Assembly: GCA_964439745.1 (NCBI GenBank) | Contig: CAYTQK010000019.1 | Span: 1-21,033, forward strand | DNA length: 21,033 nt | Source: CAYTQK01 sp964439745 | GTDB taxonomy: Bacteria > Desulfobacterota > Desulfobacteria > Desulfobacterales > Desulfosudaceae | Direction: 5' to 3' | In this document: piece after piece, positions 7,612-14,002 of the stretch | How the letters are laid out: the number at the start of each line of letters is the position of its first letter | Numbering within the stretch: position 1 is the first letter of the stretch | The notes under the pieces: model-generated | Databases searched by the model: none | What the model was told of the DNA's origin: nothing | What the model saw: only the letters and a program-made list of their open reading frames with translations | Made by a program: the position numbers and the translations under genes

Positions 7612-7670
7612 TTGCCATTATCCGCCGGCTCTGGTATGACAGAAGCAAAAATTCGCCTGACAGGATCACT

Positions 7671-9254
7671 ATGATGGACACCCCCTTTAGCAGCCGGCGG
7701 CAAAGCTGGCGCCAGGCCCTTGGCTCCCTTTTTCATCCCCGGGTCATAGCCATGTTCTTTTACGGGTTTTCCGCCGGCCTGCCCCTGCTGCTGATTTTTT
7801 CCTCCCTGTCCCTGTGGCTGCGGGAAGCCGGGGTGGAGCGGTCGGCGGTGACCTTTTTCAGCTGGGCGGCCCTGGCCTATTCCTTTAAATTCGTCTGGGC
7901 GCCCCTGATCGACAAGCTGCCCCTTCCCGTCCTGACCCGCGTTCTGGGCCGCCGCCGGGCCTGGATCCTGACGTCCCAGGTTCTGATCATCATCGCCATT
8001 GCCTGGATGAGTCTCACTAACCCGGCCGCCGGGCAAAAGCAGTTGACCCTCATGGCCCTGGCCACGGTCCTGCTGGGATTCTCTTCAGCCACCCAGGACA
8101 TCGTCATCGACGCCTTCCGCATTGAAGCGGCCGCGGTCCGTCTCCAGGCCATGCTGGCCTCGGCCTATATCGCCGGCTACCGCGTCGGCATGCTGGCCGC
8201 CGGGGCCGGTGCCCTCTACCTGGCCGCCGGGTTCGGCTCGGCCCCGGGAGCGTACAATTATGAGGCCTGGCGGAACGCCTACCTGCTCATGGCGGCGGTC
8301 ATGGGGATCGGGGTGATTACCACCCTGGTGGTGCCGGAGCCGCAAGTCAACCGGGGCAACCTGCCGGTTTACCCGGCCGCCAGCTACCTGCGGGTGCTGC
8401 TGCTGTTTTTTCTGGCGGTGGGGGGATTTGTGCTGACCTTCTATTTTTCTGGTGACCTGGCCGCGCGGGCCCGGACGGTTATGGGCGGGGAGGACGACTA
8501 CGGCCGCCTGGCGGGATTGGTGGTGGAATTGCTCCGGCTGGCAACAGCCCTGGTGGCGGCGCTCATCATCGGCCGGCTGACCCTGGCGGCCGGCCTGGTG
8601 GACCGGCCGATGGTAACCGAAATCTATATCGAACCCGTCCGGGATTTTTTTCGCCGCTACGGCGCGGTCCTGGCCCTGCTGCTGCTCTCCTTGATCGGCC
8701 TGTACCGCATCTCCGATATCGTGCTGGGCGTCATTTCCAACATCTTTTACCAGGACCTGGGCTTTTCCAAATCCCAGATCGCCGGTATTGTCAAGACCTT
8801 CGGGCTGTTCATGACCATTGCCGGCGGGTTTGCCGGCGGCATCCTGGCCACCCGCTACGGGGTCATGCGGATTCTCTTTGTCGGGGCGGTCCTGGCCGCG
8901 GCCACCAACCTGCTCTTCATGCTGCTGGCCGCGACCGGCTACAACCTGCCCCTGCTTTACCTGATCATTTCCGCCGACAACCTGGCCGCCGGGCTGGCCT
9001 CGGCCGCTTTTGTGGCCTTTTTGTCAGGCCTGACCAGCATCAGTTTTACAGCCATGCAGTATGCCATCTTCAGTTCCCTGATGACCCTGCTGCCCAAGCT
9101 GCTGGGCGGCTACTCCGGCACCATGGTGGACAGCCTGGGCTACCCGGCCTTTTTCCTGGTGACCTTCCTGATCGGGATGCCGGTGCTGGTCCTGGTCTGG
9201 CTGGCGGCCAAATATCTGGAGATCGAAGAGCCGCCGACCCGGCAGCGGCGCTGA
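7671..9254 (+). CDS. ampG: AmpG-family major facilitator permease
   Basis: 527-residue inner-membrane protein with about 12-14 hydrophobic helices. The N-terminal signature is AmpG-like: IAMFFYGFSAGLPLLLIFSS, LWLREAGVERSAVTFFSW, LAYSFKFVWAPLIDKLPLP, LGRRRAWILTSQ, then FSSATQDIVIDAFRIE. AmpG imports anhydro-muropeptides released from the cell wall for recycling; that role is plausible but not proved for this protein. It is somewhat longer than E. coli AmpG (491 residues), with an extended central loop and helix region around residues 230-310. AGGA lies 5 nt before the ATG at 7671; a second ATG follows at 7674. Transcription from the left would have to pass the alternating hairpins at 7544-7611. 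Confidence 0.85.
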   Translation: MMDTPFSSRRQSWRQALGSLFHPRVIAMFFYGFSAGLPLLLIFSSLSLWLREAGVERSAVTFFSWAALAYSFKFVWAPLIDKLPLPVLTRVLGRRRAWILTSQVLIIIAIAWMSLTNPAAGQKQLTLMALATVLLGFSSATQDIVIDAFRIEAAAVRLQAMLASAYIAGYRVGMLAAGAGALYLAAGFGSAPGAYNYEAWRNAYLLMAAVMGIGVITTLVVPEPQVNRGNLPVYPAASYLRVLLLFFLAVGGFVLTFYFSGDLAARARTVMGGEDDYGRLAGLVVELLRLATALVAALIIGRLTLAAGLVDRPMVTEIYIEPVRDFFRRYGAVLALLLLSLIGLYRISDIVLGVISNIFYQDLGFSKSQIAGIVKTFGLFMTIAGGFAGGILATRYGVMRILFVGAVLAAATNLLFMLLAATGYNLPLLYLIISADNLAAGLASAAFVAFLSGLTSISFTAMQYAIFSSLMTLLPKLLGGYSGTMVDSLGYPAFFLVTFLIGMPVLVLVWLAAKYLEIEEPPTRQRR

Positions 9255-9283
9255 TTCCGGCCGCAGGATGGCAGCCGCCAAAC

Positions 9284-9311
9284 TTGCAAATTATACAATT
9301 TCAGATATAAT
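9284..9311 (+). promoter_or_regulatory. Promoter for the small membrane protein
   Basis: TTGCAA (9284-9289), 16-bp spacer, perfect TATAAT (9306-9311), in a short A/T-rich island 30 bp after the permease stop. The expected start near 9318 gives a leader of about 75 nt to the ATG at 9393. Confidence 0.55.
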
Positions 9312-9392
9312 ATCAGTTGATAACATCAAGACGCCAGCAACCGGGCGGCACTTCGGCCATGAAATTACAGGCAACAGACACGGGGGACGGGG

Positions 9393-9623
9393 ATGAATCT
9401 GAACAATATTTTTCGCCTGGCCAATAACTTCTTTTACGCCCACACCTGGCTGACCATCGGCATTGTGGCCGGCATCCTTCTCATTGTCTGGTGGCGGCCG
9501 AAGCAGACCCTGAAAATTATGCTGGTCATCCTGGCGGCCGGGGTCGTTGGCTATGTGCTCTACTACCTGGGCCAGGCCACCCTTTCCGGCATGGGCGGCA
9601 AGGAGCAAATGATCAACAAGTAA
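9393..9623 (+). CDS. Small two-helix membrane protein, unknown function
   Basis: 76 residues, not recognised as a named family. Two hydrophobic segments stand out: WLTIGIVAGILLIVWW (about 19-34) and IMLVILAAGVVGYVLYYLG (about 42-60). A short basic loop, RPKQTLK, lies between them, so a hairpin in the inner membrane with both ends outside is likely by the positive-inside rule. The ribosome site GGGGGACGGGG is very strong and the gene has its own promoter, which together argue for real expression. The next small gene begins 45 bp downstream and may be co-transcribed. Confidence 0.75.
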   Translation: MNLNNIFRLANNFFYAHTWLTIGIVAGILLIVWWRPKQTLKIMLVILAAGVVGYVLYYLGQATLSGMGGKEQMINK

Positions 9624-9667
9624 CCCCCCATGGCCGGCCGGACAGACAGCCGGCGCCGGGAGTCCTC

Positions 9668-9865
9668 ATGAAACCTTTGCAGGCAAAGATTTTCACCTAT
9701 TTCACGCTCAACATCAATCCGCCCAATGAGATTCAGATCAACCGCTGGCTGGAACAGCACCCGGGCATCGAGATCGTGGACATGCGCCAGTCCGAGTCCA
9801 TGACCTGCCGGAACGGGGAGATCGAGCGCAACCTGAGCATCACCATCCTCTTTCGCGAACCCTGA
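9668..9865 (+). CDS. Small soluble protein, faintly Cse60-like
   Basis: 65 residues starting at ATG 9668 with GGGAG five bases upstream. No transmembrane segment. The pattern is beta-alpha-beta: KIFTYFTLNI, then IQINRWLEQHPGIEIVDMRQS, then RNLSITILFREP. The middle part (a helix INRWLEQ followed by a strand IEIVDMR) faintly resembles the small Cse60-type family; this is a memory-based likeness, not an assignment. It follows the two-helix protein by 45 bp on the same strand and converges with the ligase gene, whose stop is only 12 bp away. Confidence 0.65.
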   Translation: MKPLQAKIFTYFTLNINPPNEIQINRWLEQHPGIEIVDMRQSESMTCRNGEIERNLSITILFREP

Positions 9866-9876
9866 TCGGCGCGGCG

Positions 9877-11487
9877 TTACGCCACCCGCCGCTCGCGGCC
9901 GGCCAACTCCTTGTGGCGCAGCTTGACCTTCGGGATCTGGCCGGTGGCGGTTTTGGGAGGTTCGCCAAAGACGACCTCGTTGGGTGCCTTGTACCGGGCC
10001 AGGTTCTCCTTGCAGAAGGCGATGATATCCCCGGCCGTGACCGGACTGCCCGCCCGCACCGTCACAAAGGCCTTGGGCACTTCCCCCCACTTTTCGTGCG
10101 GGGTGGAAACCACGGCCACCTCTATCACCTCGGGATGCTTGTAAATGGTGTTTTCCACCTCCACCGTGGAAATATTTTCCCCGCCGCTGATGATGATATC
10201 CTTCTGGCGGTCCATGATCTGGATATACCCATCCGGGTGCCGCACGGCCAGGTCGCCGCTGTGGAACCAGCCCCCGGCAAAGGCCTTGTCCGTGGCCGCC
10301 GCGTCCTTGTAATAGCCCAGCATGACGTTGTTGCCCCGCATGACGATCTCGCCGATGGTCTGTCCGTCCCGGGGGACCGGCTGGCCGCTTTCGGCGTCAA
10401 TGACATCCACGTACCCGGCGGTCACATAGGCCACCCCCTGGCGGGCCTTGATCTGGGCCTTTTCTTCGGGGGCGAGGTCGTTCCAGCGGGGTTTCCAGGT
10501 GCAGATGGTATGCGGTCCGTATACCTCGGTCAGGCCGTAGCACTGGATGACGTCGGCGCCGGTGGCCTCCATGTTCATGATCACCTGGGGAGCGGGCGGG
10601 GCACCGGCCGTGTTGATGTGCAGGGTATGACTCAGCCGGACCTCATTGTCCTTGGCATAGCTGGCCAGGGAGATGAGGATGGTGGGCGCGGCGCACAGGT
10701 GGGTCACCTCTTCTGTTTCGATGATCTCGTAGATCAGGCCGGGGTCCACCTGGCGCAGGCAGACGTGGGTGGCGCCCACGGCCGTGACCGCCCAGGTATA
10801 GCACCAGCCGTTGCAGTGAAACATGGGCAGGGTCCAGAGATAAATGGAATCGGGCGTCAGGTTGAACTCGATGATCTCGCCCAGGGCGTTCAGATAGCCG
10901 CCCCGGTGATGGTACATGACCCCCTTGGGTTCGCCGGTGGTGCCACTGGTGTAGTTCAGGGTCATCATCTCCCGTTCATCGGCCACCTGGCAGACCATTG
11001 GTTCGGGTGACCCGCCCTGCACAAAGGCTTCATACCCCGGCCCGTCCAGGGGAAGCTCGTCGGAGACATCGCAGATGTTGACAAAGGTCGGGGCATATTC
11101 CAGCTGATCCAGAACCGGGGTCACCAGGCCGGCAAAGGCGTTGTCCACCACCACCACCTTGGCTTCGGAATGATTGATAATATAGCCGATCTCCGAAGAC
11201 GATAACCGGATATTGACGGTCACCAGCACCGCCCCGATCAGGGGCACGGCATAGTGGGCCTCCAGGACCGGCGGCGTATTGGGCGCCAGATAAGCCACCT
11301 TGTCCCCTTTCTGAATCCCGGCCGCCTGCAGGGCGCTGGCCAGCCGGTTGATCCGCTCGAAAAATTCGGCGTAGGTATAACGGGTCTCGCCGTACACCAC
11401 GGCGGTTTTGTCGGCAAAGACATCCGCGGCCCGCCAGATGAATTTCACCGGCGAGAGCACATCATAATTGACCGTGTTCTGATTCAT
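9877..11487 (-). CDS. AMP-forming acyl-CoA ligase
   Basis: 536 residues; activates a carboxylic acid to its CoA thioester through an acyl-adenylate in the cytosol. Core ANL-family motifs are present: the P-loop-like YTSGTTGEPKGVMYHHRGGY, LPMFHCNGWCYTW, NTAGAPPAP, QCYGLTEVYGP, FHSGDLAVRHPDGYIQIMDRQKD and the catalytic lysine motif GQIPKVKLR near the C-terminus. The MFHCNGWCYTW block places it with the medium-chain fatty acid / 3-methylthiopropionate ligase branch; the substrate is uncertain. The ATG at 11487 has AGGAGA at 7 nt and overlaps the stop of the upstream receiver gene (ATGA), indicating translational coupling. The pair is likely driven by the -24/-12 promoter at 11940-11956. Confidence 0.93.
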   Translation of the reverse strand: MNQNTVNYDVLSPVKFIWRAADVFADKTAVVYGETRYTYAEFFERINRLASALQAAGIQKGDKVAYLAPNTPPVLEAHYAVPLIGAVLVTVNIRLSSSEIGYIINHSEAKVVVVDNAFAGLVTPVLDQLEYAPTFVNICDVSDELPLDGPGYEAFVQGGSPEPMVCQVADEREMMTLNYTSGTTGEPKGVMYHHRGGYLNALGEIIEFNLTPDSIYLWTLPMFHCNGWCYTWAVTAVGATHVCLRQVDPGLIYEIIETEEVTHLCAAPTILISLASYAKDNEVRLSHTLHINTAGAPPAPQVIMNMEATGADVIQCYGLTEVYGPHTICTWKPRWNDLAPEEKAQIKARQGVAYVTAGYVDVIDAESGQPVPRDGQTIGEIVMRGNNVMLGYYKDAAATDKAFAGGWFHSGDLAVRHPDGYIQIMDRQKDIIISGGENISTVEVENTIYKHPEVIEVAVVSTPHEKWGEVPKAFVTVRAGSPVTAGDIIAFCKENLARYKAPNEVVFGEPPKTATGQIPKVKLRHKELAGRERRVA

Positions 11488-11876
11488 GAGACTTTCTCCT
11501 TTGTCCGGGTTTGTTGGTCGGCGAGATACCGCACGATGGTTTCCAGGTATCGGTCGTCCGCCGGCCGGATCAGGTAAAAAATGACTCCTTCCCGCCGGGC
11601 GGCCAGTTCCAGCTCGCGCGAACTGTTCCGGGCGATGCCCACCACGGGCATCTCCGGGTGGCTCTGCCGGAGCAGACCGATCAGGCCGATGCCGTCTCCG
11701 TCCGGAACGTTCACCTCGACCAGGGCCAGCACATGGGTCTGCTCCTGGCAGAGCGCCAGGGCGTGGTCACGACCCACGGCCACGTCCACCCGGCAGTCCA
11801 GGCCGGCCAAGTGCGGCCGCATCCAGTTCAGGGCATTGTCCTGGTTATCCTCGGCGTGAATAAAAAGAATTCGCAT
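11484..11876 (-). CDS. Single-domain receiver-like protein with degenerate phosphorylation site
   Basis: 130 residues, a stand-alone CheY-like fold with no output domain. Acidic pocket residues E9 and D10 are present (FIHAEDN), but the phospho-acceptor position reads ALVEVNVPDGDG, giving Glu54 instead of Asp. The conserved Thr/Ser after strand 4 is Ala82 (GIARNSS) and the conserved Lys before Pro is Arg104 (YLIRPAD). It therefore probably cannot be phosphorylated normally; glutamate may mimic the phosphorylated state. The start at 11876 has GGAG about 12 nt upstream, rather distant. Its last codons overlap the ligase start by four bases, so the two proteins are made together. The partner is unknown. 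Confidence 0.82.
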   Translation of the reverse strand: MRILFIHAEDNQDNALNWMRPHLAGLDCRVDVAVGRDHALALCQEQTHVLALVEVNVPDGDGIGLIGLLRQSHPEMPVVGIARNSSRELELAARREGVIFYLIRPADDRYLETIVRYLADQQTRTKEKVS

Positions 11877-11939
11877 GGTCGGGCTTTTCTCCGGTCGGTC
11901 GTGTCATGGTCCAGCAGTCGTGATGGTGCTTGGCTGCAT

Positions 11940-11956
11940 TTCAATATCTGTGCCAG
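11940..11956 (-). promoter_or_regulatory. Sigma-54 (-24/-12) promoter of the receiver-ligase operon
   Basis: The minus strand reads CTGGCACAGATATTGAA: the -24 element CTGGCAC is perfect, spacing to TTG is canonical, and the -12 element is TTGAA where TTGCA/TTGCT is preferred. It lies 63 bp before the receiver ATG, in an intergenic region directly downstream of a gene for a sigma-54 activator. About 165 bp of A/T-rich DNA behind it could hold activator sites; ATTCTGTT occurs there twice on the minus strand. Confidence 0.65.
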
Positions 11957-12122
11957 ACACCCGGAAATAATATAATTACTCGATTTTAAAATAAAAATTA
12001 AAGGGGCGCTATCGCAAGAGGGAAAAGCGGTATTGGGAACAGAATGCCCCCACCACTAAATGATTTTTTATAAAACTGCTGGAATTTTAGGATAAAACAG
12101 AATAGGAACAAATCACCCCAAT

Positions 12123-13925
12123 TCAGGAATGATCAATCCTATATTGTTTTATTTTTTTGAACAAGGTACGGCGGTCGATACCCAGTTCCCGGGCGGTGCG
12201 GCCCCGGTGCCAGTGATTGCGGGCCAGGGCGGCCTGAATCAGCTTTTTTTCGTAACTTTCCAGGGCCGGCCGCAGTCCGCCGGCTTCATCGGCCGGCTGC
12301 GCTCCCTCCCTTTCCCCGTCCGGGGGCGCCAGCATGTCGAACCGGCCCAGGGTAAAGTAGCGGTGCAGGGTGTTGCGCAGCTCCCGGACATTGCCCGGCC
12401 AGTCATAGGCGCGGATAGCCTCCAGGATCCCGCCGGTAATGGGCGGCAGCTTGTCCGGTGCCGGATGGGTGCGGCAGAAATGGTCCACCAGCAGCACCAG
12501 GTCTTCCTTGCGCTCCCGCAGCGGCGGCAGATGAACGGGAATGACATGGATGCGGTAGAAAAAATCGGACCGCATGGCCCCGGAGGCGACCAGTTCGCTG
12601 CTTTGGCGGTTGGTGGCCCCGATAAAGCGGATATCCGGATAATGGGGCCGGCTGCCGCCCACCGGCGTATAGCCGCTCCCCTCCAGCACCCGCAGGAGCT
12701 TGACCTGCGTGTTCAGGCCGATCTCGCCGATCTCGTCTAAAAAGAGGGTGCCGCCGTCGGCCAGGGCCAGGTAGCCGTGCTTGTCTCTTTCCGCGCCGGT
12801 AAAGGCGCCTTTCTTATACCCGAAAAATTCGCTTTCCAGCAGGGTCTCCGGCACGGCGCCGCAGTTGACCACCACAAAGGGCTTGTCCCGGCGGTCGCTG
12901 TTGTTGTGGATGGCTTTGGCCACCAGTTCCTTGCCGGTACCGGACTCGCCGAAGATAATGGTATTGGCATCCGAGGCCGCGGCGTCAAGAATGAGGTCGT
13001 AGACCGCCTGCATGGCCTGGCTCTTGCCGATGATATCCCCGAAGCGGAACCGTTCCCGGAGGCTGGATTTCAGGCGGACATTCTCCTTGCGCAGCCGGGC
13101 CTCCCGTTCGGCCAGGGCCGCCTCGGCCTGCTTGCGTTCGGTGATGTCGAGCAGCAGGGCCTCCAGCCCGGCCACCCCGCCCCGCTCATCAAAATGAGGC
13201 GACATGAGCGAATAGTACCAGCGCCGGTCCCGGGGATCCTCGAACTCCAGGCGGCTGCTTTCGCCTGCGAAAACCGCCCGGCGGGGACACCAGGGACAGG
13301 GGGCGTCCAGGCCGCAGATGACCCGGTAGCAGGCTTCGCCGATGGCATCCCGGCCGATTTTTTCGATGAGGGGCCGGTTCAGGAAGGTGATGTTCAGGTC
13401 CCGGTCACAGGTATAGATAAAACCGGCGGCCGCTTCGATAATGGCGCTCAGCTTGGCGGTACTCTCCCGCAGGGCCTGCTCGGTCTGCTTGAGCCGGGTG
13501 ATATCCATGAACGAGGCGATACTGCGCCGGCCGTCAGGCAGCATGGCCACCTTGATAAAGATATGCCGGCGCTCCCCGGCCCGGTTGATGACCCGGCACT
13601 CATACTCGGCCGGCACCGCCGTTTCCGGCTGACGCCGCTGATAGTGGTATTGCCGCATCCGCTGGCGGTCTTCGGGGTCGATAAAGGAGGCCCAGGTCAT
13701 GCGGTTTTCGATTTCCGCCTGGGAATATCCGGACAGCTTTTCGAACTCGCGGTTGGCCATGACGATGGTCATGTCCGGATCAATGATGATGGAAGCCGCC
13801 CCGGACTGCTCGAACATTTTCCGGTAGGCCGCTTCATCCCGGGGAGAGGGCGGGTGGGCTGCCGGCCCGGAACCGGGACGCGGCCGACTTGCACCCCTCT
13901 GGGTATGTTCGTCAAACTCGGCCAT
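12123..13925 (-). CDS. PAS-PAS-AAA+-Fis sigma-54-dependent transcriptional activator
   Basis: 600 residues from ATG 13925, chosen over the ATG at 13940 because GGAGGGGG lies just before it. Domain order: PAS (about 30-145, SIIIDPDMTIVMANREFEKLSGYS), second PAS (about 155-270) with cysteines 199, 204, 210 and 213, a short coiled linker (265-290), then the AAA+ domain. The latter has Walker A GESGTGKE (326-333), the sigma-54-contacting GAFTGA loop (373-378), Walker B LFLDEIGE (394-401) and RSDFFYRI. A Fis-type helix-turn-helix ends the protein (RTARELGIDRRTLFKKIKQY). No receiver domain, so it senses a signal through PAS instead of being phosphorylated. Such cytosolic activators open sigma-54 promoters; the adjacent -24/-12 site is the obvious candidate target. 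Confidence 0.95.
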   Translation of the reverse strand: MAEFDEHTQRGASRPRPGSGPAAHPPSPRDEAAYRKMFEQSGAASIIIDPDMTIVMANREFEKLSGYSQAEIENRMTWASFIDPEDRQRMRQYHYQRRQPETAVPAEYECRVINRAGERRHIFIKVAMLPDGRRSIASFMDITRLKQTEQALRESTAKLSAIIEAAAGFIYTCDRDLNITFLNRPLIEKIGRDAIGEACYRVICGLDAPCPWCPRRAVFAGESSRLEFEDPRDRRWYYSLMSPHFDERGGVAGLEALLLDITERKQAEAALAEREARLRKENVRLKSSLRERFRFGDIIGKSQAMQAVYDLILDAAASDANTIIFGESGTGKELVAKAIHNNSDRRDKPFVVVNCGAVPETLLESEFFGYKKGAFTGAERDKHGYLALADGGTLFLDEIGEIGLNTQVKLLRVLEGSGYTPVGGSRPHYPDIRFIGATNRQSSELVASGAMRSDFFYRIHVIPVHLPPLRERKEDLVLLVDHFCRTHPAPDKLPPITGGILEAIRAYDWPGNVRELRNTLHRYFTLGRFDMLAPPDGEREGAQPADEAGGLRPALESYEKKLIQAALARNHWHRGRTARELGIDRRTLFKKIKQYRIDHS

Positions 13926-13950
13926 GCCCCCTCCGGACATTGCGGCAATC

Positions 13951-13996
13951 GCCGTGGACCGGCCGGGTCCGAGACCGGACCCGGCCGGTCCACGGC
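13951..13996 (-). terminator. 20-bp perfect GC hairpin after the PEPCK gene
   Basis: Bases 13951-13970 are fully complementary to 13977-13996 around a 6-nt loop; the arm begins GCCGTGGACCGGCCGGGTCC. The stem starts 6 bp beyond the PEPCK stop and ends about 25 bp before the activator ATG. There is no T-tract, so it is more likely a transcript-stabilising or partially terminating hairpin than a classical intrinsic terminator. Confidence 0.6.
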
Positions 13997-14002
13997 CTGC
14001 TG

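Noticed and set aside
7420..7674. 84-codon plus-strand open frame before the AmpG-like gene
   Set aside because: No ribosome site; it runs through the hairpin cluster and direct repeats, and its translation (LSPLSACSGM ... LPLSAGSGM) simply reflects the DNA repeat.
11957..12122. Activator binding sites (repeated ATTCTGTT, TTTTA-GGA-TAAAA dyad)
   Set aside because: Short, imperfect, in A/T-rich DNA; no clear paired upstream activating sequence could be defined by eye.
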